Source of the DNA: an uncultured Tateyamaria sp.
Lineage (GTDB): Bacteria > Pseudomonadota > Alphaproteobacteria > Rhodobacterales > Rhodobacteraceae
Direction: 5' to 3'
Assembly: GCA_947501275.1 (NCBI GenBank)
Contig: CANMVD010000001.1
Coordinates: 1,550,001 to 1,614,000 of the forward strand
Length of the DNA stretch: 64,000 nt
Each line of letters opens with the position of its first letter. Positions within the stretch are counted from its first letter, which is position 1. The notes below the pieces were generated by a model. The model was given only the letters and a program-made list of their open reading frames with translations. It searched no databases and was not told the origin of the DNA. This document shows positions 51,470-60,355 of this stretch, in pieces. A program made the translations under genes and the position numbers.

Positions 51470-52611
51470 CCCTGTCGTTTGAAATTCTGGATCGCTTGGT
51501 GGCGTTTGAAACGGTGAGTGACCGCTCGAACCTCGCCCTGATCACTTACGTTGAGGATTTTCTGCGATCTCGCGGGTTTCGGGTGCAGCGCATCGCCGAC
51601 TCCGAGGAAGACAAAGCAGGCCTTTTCGCCGAGATCGGGCCGTCGGTTGACGGTGGTCTGCTGCTCTCTGCGCATTCTGATGTGGTGCCCGTCGCCGGGC
51701 AAGACTGGAGCGTTCCACCCTTCAAGTTGACCCGCCAGGGCGACCGGCTGTTTGGGCGCGGCACGACCGATATGAAGGGGTTTCTGGCCGAGATGCTGGC
51801 CCTTGCAGATAGCGTGCACACCCGAGACCTGAAAGCACCACTGAAGCTTCTGGTGTCCTACGACGAAGAGATTGGCTGTGTCGGAATATCACGCATGAAG
51901 GACCGCCTGCCGCCGCTGCTGGGACGTCCGAGACTGGCCATCGTAGGTGAGCCGACTGACATGCAGGTGGCCATCGGTCACAAAGGCAAGCGAGCCTACC
52001 GCGCTAACATTCGGGGAGAGGCTGGCCATTCCGCGCTAGCTCCTAATTTTGTCAACGCGCTTCATGTGGCTGTCGATTTTGTCGGCAAGTTGCGAGACAT
52101 GCAAAAGGCCGTGCGCGACGCAGGGGCCCGTAACGCAGCATATGACGTGCCTTACACGACCTTCCATGTCGGTCAGCTTTCGGGCGGTACGGCGCTGAAC
52201 CTCGTCCCCGAAACAGCGACGCTTCTTTATGAGTTCAGGCATCTGGTCGAGGATCACCCGGACGATATCGAAGCGCAGATACGCCGGGTGGCAGAGGACG
52301 TCAGGGCTGCGTTTCCAGACTCCGCGGAGATCTCGCTTCAGGTTTTGGCGGGATATCCCGGCCTTTCTGTTGCGGCGACAGACCCGGTGGTCTCTCTGGC
52401 GCGTTCCTGGTGCGGCGGCGACACAACCCATGTTGCCTTTGGCACCGAGGCCGGTGTGCTTTCCGGACTTGGCGTTCCAACCGTCGTGTGCGGGCCGGGA
52501 TCCATGGTTGGACAGGGCCACAAGCCAGATGAGTTCATTTCCATGCAGCAGTTGAATGCGTGTTCCGTCATGCTTCAAAATGGTGCCAGACGGGCCTTGT
52601 ACAGAAGTTAG
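51466..52611 (+). CDS. M20 peptidase, ArgE/acetylornithine deacetylase-like
   Basis: A 381-residue zinc hydrolase. Metal ligands and catalytic residues are in LLSAHSDVVPV (His70, Asp72), GRGTTDMKGF (Asp102), YDEEIGC (Glu134/135) and GPGSMVGQGHKPDEFI (His near 351). The dimerisation domain is residues about 180-290. ArgE-like members remove acyl groups from amino acids; here the likely role is hydrolysis of an N-acyl or N-formyl pathway intermediate rather than arginine synthesis. Last gene of the operon. Confidence 0.9.
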   Translation: MTLSFEILDRLVAFETVSDRSNLALITYVEDFLRSRGFRVQRIADSEEDKAGLFAEIGPSVDGGLLLSAHSDVVPVAGQDWSVPPFKLTRQGDRLFGRGTTDMKGFLAEMLALADSVHTRDLKAPLKLLVSYDEEIGCVGISRMKDRLPPLLGRPRLAIVGEPTDMQVAIGHKGKRAYRANIRGEAGHSALAPNFVNALHVAVDFVGKLRDMQKAVRDAGARNAAYDVPYTTFHVGQLSGGTALNLVPETATLLYEFRHLVEDHPDDIEAQIRRVAEDVRAAFPDSAEISLQVLAGYPGLSVAATDPVVSLARSWCGGDTTHVAFGTEAGVLSGLGVPTVVCGPGSMVGQGHKPDEFISMQQLNACSVMLQNGARRALYRS

Positions 52612-53190
52612 GGCAGACCAGGTACAACCTCCACAAAACCGTAATTTGCGCCTTAATGGGGTTCAGCGCCATCTTGATACCCTACTTCTATTCACACAGC
52701 GTTAGTACGTGGGGCGCCGATGATCCCAGCAATACAGCTCGAAACACATTTTTTGCGATTGTAACGTTTCACTGAAACGTCTTCGAAACCGCTTTGATGT
52801 ATATGAACACTTGACGCGCGTTGTTGCAGTTCATGATGTTTGCAGCATTTTGTGAGTACAGGCGCACAGCCGACCTCGCAGGCTGTGCAGCGTCAGCCCA
52901 ATGTAAGCCGCCGAGCTAAATCAAAGACGGCCCAAAGCTGCCTTCAGACGCAGTGCAGCATTGCCCCCCTGCAAAACATACTGATATCACGGACGGCGCA
53001 TATGAGACATTTACCGCCCATCAGAAATGCTGCAGTCGCATTCCGCCTTGCTGCCATGCGCACAGAATTTCTTGAGTGTGAAATCGCACTGTTCAGAGCC
53101 AAGTGAAATTTTCCCATGGTCACAACATGATCCGCTCGTAGGGTTCAGTTTGCGAGCAATTCGCGCAGAAGCACGCCTGCGGCGGCCCTG
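52612..53190. repeat. Non-coding stretch with dispersed repeat copy
   Basis: No gene. A perfect palindrome ACGTTTC-act-GAAACGT is at 52764-52780. The segment 52929-52996 is an inverted copy of 62839-62907: about 60 of 68 bases agree, including GCAATGCTGCACTGCGTCTG. It looks like a worn dispersed repeat, perhaps the edge of a former mobile element. Confidence 0.65.
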
Positions 53191-54345
53191 TTAGCTTGCC
53201 GTCGCAAGCGATTTCTTCGGGTCGTAGAATGGCATGGGTACTACTGTGCAAGAGCGCTTGTCGCTCAGCTTGTCGACCTGCAGCACCGTGTCCAATTCCG
53301 CGTGATCCACACTGATCATCGCAAGTGCGATATTCTTTTCCAGTCTTGGAGAATAGATCGCCGATGTGACCGTGCCGACCATCGCGCCATCTTTCACGAC
53401 AGGCCAGAAGAAGTCGTTGGACCCGATAAAGGGATCGCCATCAATTTCGAGGCCGACAAGCCGTTGCGACACGCCCGCGTCCTGAATTTTGGCCAAGGCC
53501 GCCTTGCTGACAAAATCCGCCTCCATGTCCAGATCGACAAGCCGATCCATACCCAGCTCATACGGGTTGTTCGCAAGGGTCATATCCGCGTGATAGGACA
53601 ACATGCCCGCTTCGATCCGCCTGATGCTCGATGTATGGCCGGGCTTCAGACCCAAGGGTGCGCCCACGGACATAAGATGTTCCCAAAGCCGGTCACCTTG
53701 TGGGCCATCGCGCAGGAAAATCTCGTAACCCAATTCGCTGGACCACCCCGTGCGCGAAATGATCAAAGGCACGCCGTCCCAATCAAATTCCATGAACCGG
53801 TAGTATTTGAGTTCTGTCGGCGCATCACCGAAGGCTGCGCGCAGGATGTCGCGTGACTTGGGGCCCTGCAGCTGCAACGGTGACACGTCGGGTTCGGAAA
53901 TCTCGACATCCATGCCTGCGTTCACCGCAATGCCGCGTGCCCAAAGCAACACGTCACTGTCGGCAATGGACAGCCAGAAATGATCTTCGGCCAGTTTCAA
54001 CAGGATAGGATCGTTGATGATCCCGCCGTGCTGGTCGGTGATCAGCACGTATTTGCATTGTCCGATCTGGCATTTGGACAGATCACGGCAGCTCAGGAAC
54101 TGGGTGAATTTCGCCGCGTCCGGCCCTTTGATTTCCACTTGACGCTCGACAGCGACGTCACACAGGATTGCCTCATTAACGAGGTTCCAGAAATTCTGCA
54201 CCGGATCTCCAAAATCGCGCGGGATATACATGTGGTTATAGACCGAGAACCCCTTGGCCCCCCACCGCAATGCGGCGTCGGAATAGGGGGATTTTCGCAC
54301 CTGCGTGCCAAAGCTGAATTGGGCAAAGTTAAGTTCGTGGGCCAT
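53191..54345 (-). CDS. DmdA/GcvT-like tetrahydrofolate-dependent demethylase
   Basis: A 384-residue aminomethyltransferase-fold protein. The N-terminus (KSPYSDAALRWGAKGFSVYNHMYIP) and CDVAVERQVEIKGPDA resemble DmdA (dimethylsulfoniopropionate demethylase) more than glycine-cleavage T protein. Also DHFWLSIADSDVLLWARGIA, SPLQLQGPKSRDIL and RIEAGMLSYHADMT. It should pass a methyl group to tetrahydrofolate. Whether it uses DMSP or another S- or N-methyl compound cannot be told. Last gene of the minus-strand operon, 29 bases after the acyl-CoA ligase. Confidence 0.8.
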   Translation of the reverse strand: MAHELNFAQFSFGTQVRKSPYSDAALRWGAKGFSVYNHMYIPRDFGDPVQNFWNLVNEAILCDVAVERQVEIKGPDAAKFTQFLSCRDLSKCQIGQCKYVLITDQHGGIINDPILLKLAEDHFWLSIADSDVLLWARGIAVNAGMDVEISEPDVSPLQLQGPKSRDILRAAFGDAPTELKYYRFMEFDWDGVPLIISRTGWSSELGYEIFLRDGPQGDRLWEHLMSVGAPLGLKPGHTSSIRRIEAGMLSYHADMTLANNPYELGMDRLVDLDMEADFVSKAALAKIQDAGVSQRLVGLEIDGDPFIGSNDFFWPVVKDGAMVGTVTSAIYSPRLEKNIALAMISVDHAELDTVLQVDKLSDKRSCTVVPMPFYDPKKSLATAS

Positions 54346-54374
54346 GGGTTTTGTCCAGTCGTTAATGTCAGGGG

Positions 54375-55985
54375 TCAGCCTTGTGAGCGGACCAGATCTC
54401 TCAGTTCGTTTTTTCGGATTTTTCCGGTCGTGGTTTTTGGCAGCTCGCCAAAGATCACCCTTTTAGGGCGTTGGTATCCGGCAAGGCGGGTCTTGGCGTG
54501 GGCCAGCAATTCGTCCTCGGTGGCGGCACCGGAAAGCTCAACAAAGGCGCAAGGCACTTCGCCCCATTTCTCATCTGGCATCGCCACAACGGCACAAAGG
54601 CTAACGGCAGGGTGCGAATACAGCGCCTTCTCGACCTCGATGGAGGAGATGTTTTCTCCGCCAGAGATGATGATATCTTTGGACCGGTCGCGGATTTCGA
54701 TATAGCCATCGGAATGCTGCACCGCGATGTCGCCGGACCAGAACCAGCCGTCTTTGAAGGCTTTGGCCGTCTCGTCGGGGGCTTTCAGATAGCCTTTCAT
54801 AACGATGTTGCCGCGGAACACGATTTCGCCCAGCGTCTCGCCGTCCCAAGGCACCGGAGCGCCGGTATCGGGGTTCAGGACAAGCACGTCTTCCTGCAAC
54901 TCATAAGCCACGCCCTGACGGGCTTTCAGGGTTGCTTGTTCTTCCGGTGGCAACTCCGCCCAATCGGGTTTTTCCGCGCAAACAACGGCGGGACCGTAAA
55001 CCTCGGTCAGGCCATAGACGTGGGTGATCGAAATCCCCATCGCCTCCATCCCCGCGATCACGCTGGCAGGCGGAGGGGCGGCGGCGGTCATCATCTTGAT
55101 CTTTTGCGGAAAGTCACGTTTCTCCGTAGCGCCTGAGATCATCGACATGATGATCGGCGCACCGCACAGATGCGTGACACCGTGATCGGCGAAGGCGTCG
55201 TAGATCGCGTCGGCCCTTGGCGCGCGCAGGAACGCATGGGTTCCAGCCAGCATGGTGATGGTCCATGGAAAGCACCAGCCGTTGCAGTGAAACAGCGGCA
55301 GCGTCCAAAGGTAGACCGGATGATGCGGCATTTCCCATGTGACGACATTGTTGACCGCATTGGTCCATGCACCGCGATGAGAATAGACAACACCCTTGGG
55401 CCGCCCTGTGGTGCCTGACGTATAGTTCAGCGCCAGCGCGTCCCACTCATCTTCCGGCAGGGCATAGGCGAAATCCGCGTCGCCCTCGGCCAGCAAGGCA
55501 TCATAGGTCAGTGCGCCGATTTTCTCGCCGCCCGGTCCTTCGCTATCCTCGATATCGACGATTAGCAGGTCACGACCTGACTGCGCGACGGCCTCGGCCG
55601 CGATGCGAGAGAATTCAGTATCGACCAGCATGACACGCGCTTCGCCGTGCTTCAGAATATAGGCGATTGTGCTTGCATCGAGCCGCGTGTTGTTGGCGTT
55701 CAGGACCGCCCCCAACATGGGAACGGCCAACGCGCATTCCAGCGCTTCGGGGATGTTTGGCGCGATCAGGGCAACGGTATCGCCTTTGCTGATACCGCGC
55801 TTGGCCAAGGCAGAGGCCAGCCGTTTGCAGCGTTCCGCGACCTCGCCCCAGTTGCGCCGAATGCGACCATGGATTTGGGCTGGCAACTCCGGATGTACCC
55901 GTTCAACACGTTTCAGGATCGAAACCGGTGAAAGGGCTGTATGATTTGCTGCAGTGCGGGCGAGCTCCGCGCCCGCGTACGTCAT
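54375..55985 (-). CDS. Acyl-CoA ligase, DmdB-like
   Basis: A 536-residue AMP-forming synthetase of the ANL superfamily. P-loop YTSGTTGRPKGVVYSH, then YGLTEVYGP, GWFWSGDIAVQHSDGYIEIRDRSKDIIISGGENISSIEVE and the catalytic Lys near PKTTTGKIRKNEL. It may activate methylmercaptopropionate or another short acid to its CoA ester, as DmdB does. The ATG at 55985 overlaps the crotonase stop (ATGA), so the upstream ATG at 55997 is less likely. Confidence 0.88.
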   Translation of the reverse strand: MTYAGAELARTAANHTALSPVSILKRVERVHPELPAQIHGRIRRNWGEVAERCKRLASALAKRGISKGDTVALIAPNIPEALECALAVPMLGAVLNANNTRLDASTIAYILKHGEARVMLVDTEFSRIAAEAVAQSGRDLLIVDIEDSEGPGGEKIGALTYDALLAEGDADFAYALPEDEWDALALNYTSGTTGRPKGVVYSHRGAWTNAVNNVVTWEMPHHPVYLWTLPLFHCNGWCFPWTITMLAGTHAFLRAPRADAIYDAFADHGVTHLCGAPIIMSMISGATEKRDFPQKIKMMTAAAPPPASVIAGMEAMGISITHVYGLTEVYGPAVVCAEKPDWAELPPEEQATLKARQGVAYELQEDVLVLNPDTGAPVPWDGETLGEIVFRGNIVMKGYLKAPDETAKAFKDGWFWSGDIAVQHSDGYIEIRDRSKDIIISGGENISSIEVEKALYSHPAVSLCAVVAMPDEKWGEVPCAFVELSGAATEDELLAHAKTRLAGYQRPKRVIFGELPKTTTGKIRKNELRDLVRSQG

Positions 55986-56791
55986 TCCCCGGTCCATTCC
56001 GGCATCGGTTCCTTGCGGGTAAAGGCCCCGATCCCGGCTTCGGCATCCCTGGCCATCATGTTTTCAGCCATCGTGCGTCCGGCAAAGGCATAGGCCTCCT
56101 CCAACGGCATCTCGGCCTGCTCATGGAAGGCCCGCTTGCCGATCTTTACGGCGGAGGGGGACTTGTCGGCGATGATACGCGCCATTTCCATGGAAGAGGT
56201 TTCTAGTACAGGCAGCGGGACCACTCGATTGATCAGGCCCATGTCCGCGACACGGGCTGCGGGCAGGAACTCCCCCAACAACAGCATTTCCATCGCCTGC
56301 TTGCGCGGCACATTCCGGGACAACGCGACCATGGGTGTCGAACAAAAGAGGCCGATATTCACGCCCGACGTGGCAAAAGTTGCATCCTCGGCGGCCACGG
56401 CCAGATCACAGGAGGCCACAAGCTGGCAGCCAGCCGCTGTGGCGATGCCCTTGACCTCGGCGATCACCGGTTGCGGCAGGCGCACGACGCGCAGCATCAT
56501 TTCCGAACAGGTCGCAAACAGGTCCTGGAAATACTGGAATCCACCGTCCGCATCCGCGCGGCGTGCCGACATCTCCTTGAGGTTGTGACCGGCACAAAAG
56601 TGGCTTCCGCCACTGCGCAAGATCACCACCTTGACGCTTCGGTCCTCTGCGATCTTGTCGAAAGTATCGGACAGGGCGTGCAACATCGCCTCGGACAGCG
56701 CGTTAATCGTCTTGGGCGCGTTCAGCGTTAGAACGGCCACGCCGTCTACGTCATGGCGCAGAATAAGGTCCGGTTCGATATTCTCAGTCAT
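55982..56791 (-). CDS. Enoyl-CoA hydratase/crotonase-fold protein without catalytic glutamates
   Basis: A 269-residue crotonase-fold protein similar to the ECHDC3 subgroup. The oxyanion-hole SGGSHFCAGHNLKEM and KGIATAAGCQLVASCDLAVA are present. The first catalytic Glu (usually GGGCEL) reads AAGCQL and the second (QPEI) reads TSGVNIG, so classical hydration is unlikely. DmdD-type action is therefore not safe to assume. Sits between the CoA-binding protein and the acyl-CoA ligase genes. Confidence 0.85.
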   Translation of the reverse strand: MTENIEPDLILRHDVDGVAVLTLNAPKTINALSEAMLHALSDTFDKIAEDRSVKVVILRSGGSHFCAGHNLKEMSARRADADGGFQYFQDLFATCSEMMLRVVRLPQPVIAEVKGIATAAGCQLVASCDLAVAAEDATFATSGVNIGLFCSTPMVALSRNVPRKQAMEMLLLGEFLPAARVADMGLINRVVPLPVLETSSMEMARIIADKSPSAVKIGKRAFHEQAEMPLEEAYAFAGRTMAENMMARDAEAGIGAFTRKEPMPEWTGE

Positions 56792-56827
56792 CTAACTATT
56801 TCTCCAACGCGGGATTTTCCACGACCT

Positions 56828-57292
56828 TCAAATCTTCAGATCGAGGCGTGGTTTCCAGAAGGGTCGGAAGAGTTCGATTTTGGGGCAGCGGTTCATGACC
56901 ACCTGCAAACCCGCGTCTTCTGCGAATTTGGCGGCGCGGTCGTCGTATACACCGATCTGGCCCCAGAGCACTTTTGCGCCAATAGCGATGGCTTTTTCGG
57001 CAAAGCCGTACAGCTCTTCCTTGGGACGGAAGACGTCAACCATGTCGACGGGTTTGTCGATCTCTTCCAATGAGCGATAGACTTTGAGCCCGCGGATTTC
57101 TGTCACGTTCGGGTTCGGATTAACGGGAAGGATGTCATAGCCGATCTCGTTAAGCTGGCGCAGCACACCGTAGCTGAACTTGGTCTTGTCTGCGCTGGCG
57201 CCGACCATGGCGATGGTATTCACCGATTTCAGGATATCAGCCAGATATTGCGGGTCATATTCATAGATGTGATCAACGTCTGCTTCGGGCAC
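56828..57292 (-). CDS. CoA-binding (YccU-type) protein
   Basis: A 154-residue Rossmann-like CoA_binding_2 protein (NTIAMVGASADKTKFSYGVLRQLNEIGYDILPVNPN; YRSLEEIDKPVDMVDVFRPKEEL; MNRCPKIELFRPF). Such proteins bind CoA, often with a cysteine that may form a CoA disulfide. Here it is coupled to a ferredoxin 3 bases upstream. A role in protecting or carrying CoA in a thiol-producing pathway is possible. Confidence 0.88.
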   Translation of the reverse strand: MPEADVDHIYEYDPQYLADILKSVNTIAMVGASADKTKFSYGVLRQLNEIGYDILPVNPNPNVTEIRGLKVYRSLEEIDKPVDMVDVFRPKEELYGFAEKAIAIGAKVLWGQIGVYDDRAAKFAEDAGLQVVMNRCPKIELFRPFWKPRLDLKI

Positions 57293-57295
57293 AGG

Positions 57296-57661
57296 TCAAC
57301 CCTCCTTTGAAGTGGCGATATCCGCCTTCAATTCGTGTGGTTGGAGCGGGTCGAGAAACGGGTTCCGATAAAGCCGGTCATGGCTCTCAACCCCAATCTC
57401 CAGTGTGATGTCGGACGTTGCGCGCGCCACGCACAAGATAACATAGCCGTTCTCGATCTGCCGATTGTTCAGCGCGACTTGCCTGCGTTGGTCAATCTCG
57501 CCCGCAGTCAGTTTCGCAGCACAAGTGATGCAGCCGCCATACTCGCATCCATAGGGGAGATCGACGCCTTGGTCGCGCAATTGCTCCAACAACGGGCGGC
57601 GCGCATTGACTGCGTAGGTTGCGCCGTCGCGGTTGGCGATGGTGACAGTATGCGCTGTCAT
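57296..57661 (-). CDS. 2Fe-2S ferredoxin
   Basis: A 121-residue plant-type ferredoxin. Cluster cysteines 39, 44, 47 and 77 fit C-x4-C-x2-C-x29-C (YGCEYGGCITCAAKL...YVILCVA). The C-terminal 40 residues are an extra tail. The ATG at 57661 overlaps the stop of the SBP56 gene (ATGA). It may pass electrons from or to the methanethiol oxidase step, or serve the nearby Rieske oxygenases, which lack their own ferredoxin. Confidence 0.9.
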   Translation of the reverse strand: MTAHTVTIANRDGATYAVNARRPLLEQLRDQGVDLPYGCEYGGCITCAAKLTAGEIDQRRQVALNNRQIENGYVILCVARATSDITLEIGVESHDRLYRNPFLDPLQPHELKADIATSKEG

Positions 57662-59010
57662 AGCCAGATATCGCTTGTGCAATCGCCACCCGGGTAGCGC
57701 GCCTCGTGGCAGCGGGAGGGGCCATTTGGCTCCTTGCCGAAGTCCACGATGAAATCAGGATTAATCGACATGCCGCCATTCACCGGATCACAGTCGATCT
57801 GCACCATGACCCCACCTTTGGTGCGGATCTCTGGATAGAATTGATTGTCCCAGGTCGAGAACAGCGAGGTGGTCACATAAAGGCGTTTGCCGTCGAGCGA
57901 GAGCTGGAACATTTGCGGCCCGCCTGCGACCTCAACCCCGTTGACGACAGGCGCCTTGCCCAGAAGCCCGCCCATGAACACCTGCCCGGTCAGCACCGGA
58001 TTGTGTGGATCGCTGATGTCGTACTGGCGCATATCGCCGTGCAGCCAGTTGTTGAGATAAAGGTATTTGTCATCCATCGAGATCAGGATCGCGGACATCA
58101 CACCGGGCAGCGGGATCGGCCAGTCGGGATGCATCTCGTTGTCAACGTCGATGATCTTTTCCCATTGCCACTTGCCCGCCTCATCTTTCCACCAGTGGAT
58201 CACATTGGTTGAAAGCGCCGCGCCACAGAACCCGTGGGTGCTGTCTGGATCATGGTGGAACTTAACCTCCAGCGGCAGCAAGCCGTCTTCACCAAGGTAG
58301 AAACTCTCGACAGGTTCGCGCGCCTCGAAATCCCAGAAATGAAGCTCGCGCCCATATTTCAGATGGCCCACTTCTTCCAGATCGAACCCCGGCATGAAGG
58401 TATTGGGCGCGGCCCATTCCGATGACACCATCACGTTGTGGCGGGGCTGGTACCAGAAGTCATAACCGAATTTGATCTCGCCCATCGAGCTTTCCCAGCG
58501 GCCCTGAATCTCGAAATCTTTATTGAGATGCAGGTAACCGCCCGGCGCCTCGCCCTTGGCATCGCCCAGCATGGAAATGATGATCTCGGAGCCCAGACAA
58601 TGCACGGTATGCGGCCCGCTGAGGTTGGTCTTCGCCTTGATCTCTGACCCCTCGATGACCTTGTGCAAACGCGGCGCGCGCGGGTCTGTGGCTGTGTCCA
58701 CGATATGTAGGTTGTTGGACCGTACACCCGGCAAGATCAGATACTTGCGCGACATTGACCCGTCATCGAAACACGACGAACAGGCGTTCCACCCCATGTG
58801 GTGCAACTCATCCCCGATGCCCGGCATCTCCAACCGGTGGATCACCTGAGAATAGGTTGGACTGTCAGGATCGACGTCGACCGTGGCGAGGTAATCGGGT
58901 TTCTGAATGCCTGTGCCTGTGTAGATCGCAATCGTATAAAGCAGCTTTTCACGGGGCGCACGGATCGCCTCGGCGGGCGAGGCGTAGCCCGGTCCACAGC
59001 ATTCTGACAT
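57658..59010 (-). CDS. mtoX-like: SBP56 / methanethiol oxidase family protein
   Basis: A 450-residue selenium-binding-protein 56 family member, a group that includes copper-dependent methanethiol oxidase (methanethiol to formaldehyde, sulfide and peroxide). HHMGWNACSSCFDD (His70, His71, Cys77, Cys80), SGPHTVHCLG (His134, His137), STHGFCGAAL and NWLHGDMRQYDISDP are family motifs. No signal peptide is seen, so it appears cytoplasmic. First gene of the operon, starting 68 bases from the divergent IclR gene. No SCO1- or MauG-type gene is next to it. Confidence 0.88.
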   Translation of the reverse strand: MSECCGPGYASPAEAIRAPREKLLYTIAIYTGTGIQKPDYLATVDVDPDSPTYSQVIHRLEMPGIGDELHHMGWNACSSCFDDGSMSRKYLILPGVRSNNLHIVDTATDPRAPRLHKVIEGSEIKAKTNLSGPHTVHCLGSEIIISMLGDAKGEAPGGYLHLNKDFEIQGRWESSMGEIKFGYDFWYQPRHNVMVSSEWAAPNTFMPGFDLEEVGHLKYGRELHFWDFEAREPVESFYLGEDGLLPLEVKFHHDPDSTHGFCGAALSTNVIHWWKDEAGKWQWEKIIDVDNEMHPDWPIPLPGVMSAILISMDDKYLYLNNWLHGDMRQYDISDPHNPVLTGQVFMGGLLGKAPVVNGVEVAGGPQMFQLSLDGKRLYVTTSLFSTWDNQFYPEIRTKGGVMVQIDCDPVNGGMSINPDFIVDFGKEPNGPSRCHEARYPGGDCTSDIWL

Positions 59011-59060
59011 TTTATCCTCCCTTGCGGTCCCCTGAAGATGCTCATATAATGATAATCGAA

Positions 59061-59077
59061 TTCTCGCAAGGTGAGAA
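59061..59077. promoter_or_regulatory. Candidate IclR operator
   Basis: TTCTC-N7-GAGAA lies between the divergent mtoX-like and IclR genes and covers the ribosome site of the IclR gene. Likely self-regulating site also governing the operon. Confidence 0.45.
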
Positions 59078-59078
59078 A

Positions 59079-59840
59079 ATGCACCTCGAACGCCTCACGC
59101 TCATTTTGGAGATCGTCGGTCAAAAGAACGAAGCCACAGTCGCAGATATCTGTGCGCATTCCGACCTGCCCAAGCCAACCGTATACCGGCTGGTTCAAGA
59201 TCTTATCGCTGTCGGATTGCTGGAGCCCGTCGCCCGAGGAACATTCTCAATCGGGCTTCGCCTGAAGCAGATCACCCATAGTGAGCAGTCCGATCGCGCC
59301 TTGCTCGAAATCATCGGACCGGCATTGAGAAAGGCGGCGGACAACTTTGGCTCGGCTTTCTTTCTGTCACGTCTTCGTGGAAAGTCGGTGGAGATCATTC
59401 ACGTCGAAACTCCTGACACAGGTGTTTCATACCTTCACCCCGGTTTGGGCAAACGTCCCTTGCACGCTTGTTCCTGCTCGAAGGCCGTTGCTGCGTTTTC
59501 GCCCGACTTGTTTTTGACCAGCGAAATGGAGGGTCGCCTGCGCGCCTACACCGAATTCACATTAACAAGTGTACAGGACCTGGAAGCCGAGTTCGAAACC
59601 ATCCGCAAGCGCGGCTTCGCTGAATGCGTCGAGGAGATTGAGCGCGGCATGTGTTCGGTAGCAGCGCCGCTCGCGACAAACGGGCCGGGTGCCACGCTGT
59701 CCATCGGCGCGACGGGTTCGGTACGGGTCTTTACCCCAGCCTTCCGCGAAAAGTTGGGGCCCAAGATCACACAGATTGCACGTGAGATGTCTGCAAATCT
59801 AGGGTGGGATGCAGCGCAGGACACCAAGAAATTGGGCTGA
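59079..59840 (+). CDS. IclR-family regulator
   Basis: A 253-residue regulator. HTH residues 1-65 (RLTLILEIVGQKNEATVADICAHSDLPKPTVYRLVQDLIAVGLLE). The effector domain contains LHACSCSKAVAAFSP and ECVEEIERGMCSVAAPL, with several cysteines that might react with thiols (my inference). The ATG at 59079 follows AAGGTGAG; the frame extends far upstream but the divergent mtoX gene starts there. Probable regulator of the minus-strand operon. Confidence 0.9.
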   Translation: MHLERLTLILEIVGQKNEATVADICAHSDLPKPTVYRLVQDLIAVGLLEPVARGTFSIGLRLKQITHSEQSDRALLEIIGPALRKAADNFGSAFFLSRLRGKSVEIIHVETPDTGVSYLHPGLGKRPLHACSCSKAVAAFSPDLFLTSEMEGRLRAYTEFTLTSVQDLEAEFETIRKRGFAECVEEIERGMCSVAAPLATNGPGATLSIGATGSVRVFTPAFREKLGPKITQIAREMSANLGWDAAQDTKKLG

Positions 59841-60355
59841 TCAACGGATGCTCATTGTATGAGGTCTGTTCCATACTCACCATCGATGCAAACCCACAGA
59901 AGTGTCGAGCGGGCTGATTGCTGCCACCATTTGGCGCCGCATGTTGGGTTTCCCAGTTCTTAACGAATGATTGTTTTTGAAAGAACAGTCCTAGACAATT
60001 CGAATACGTCTTTCCCACCCGATGTGTTTTTCGCTGCTTCAGCAATTACGTGCATAGCAGACTGTGCAGATTAGAATTCAGAATGTAGCCTTGTCGCTGA
60101 CTTGATCCTTGCCTCGTACATCTTCGCCGCGCGAGGATTGAATAACAGGTATCGCTGCCACTGCGCTGCGTCATGAACCAAGCAGGTGAGGTAATTTCCA
60201 CGCTCCGAGCGCGTGCAGCATAATGTTACAATGGTCGTATTGGGCTCAAAAGTGACTTTCCACACGAAGTCTCGATTTTTCAGTTGCAACCCGCATGGCG
60301 GACATTGACCGAACCAACCTATCGTTTGCTTTGCGGACAGCTGTTCTCCCAGGTT
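59841..60355. other. Non-coding stretch
   Basis: About 515 bases. A 72-codon minus-strand frame at 60071-60289 shows no family features or ribosome site. Otherwise nothing seen. Confidence 0.35.

Noticed and set aside
53302-53856. 184-codon plus-strand frame opposite the DmdA-like gene
   Set aside because: Shadow of a conserved gene on the minus strand.
54471-55136. 221-codon plus-strand frame opposite the acyl-CoA ligase
   Set aside because: Antisense to the ligase motifs; no independent features.
60071-60289. 72-codon minus-strand frame
   Set aside because: No ribosome site, signal or recognisable motif; too little to call a gene.
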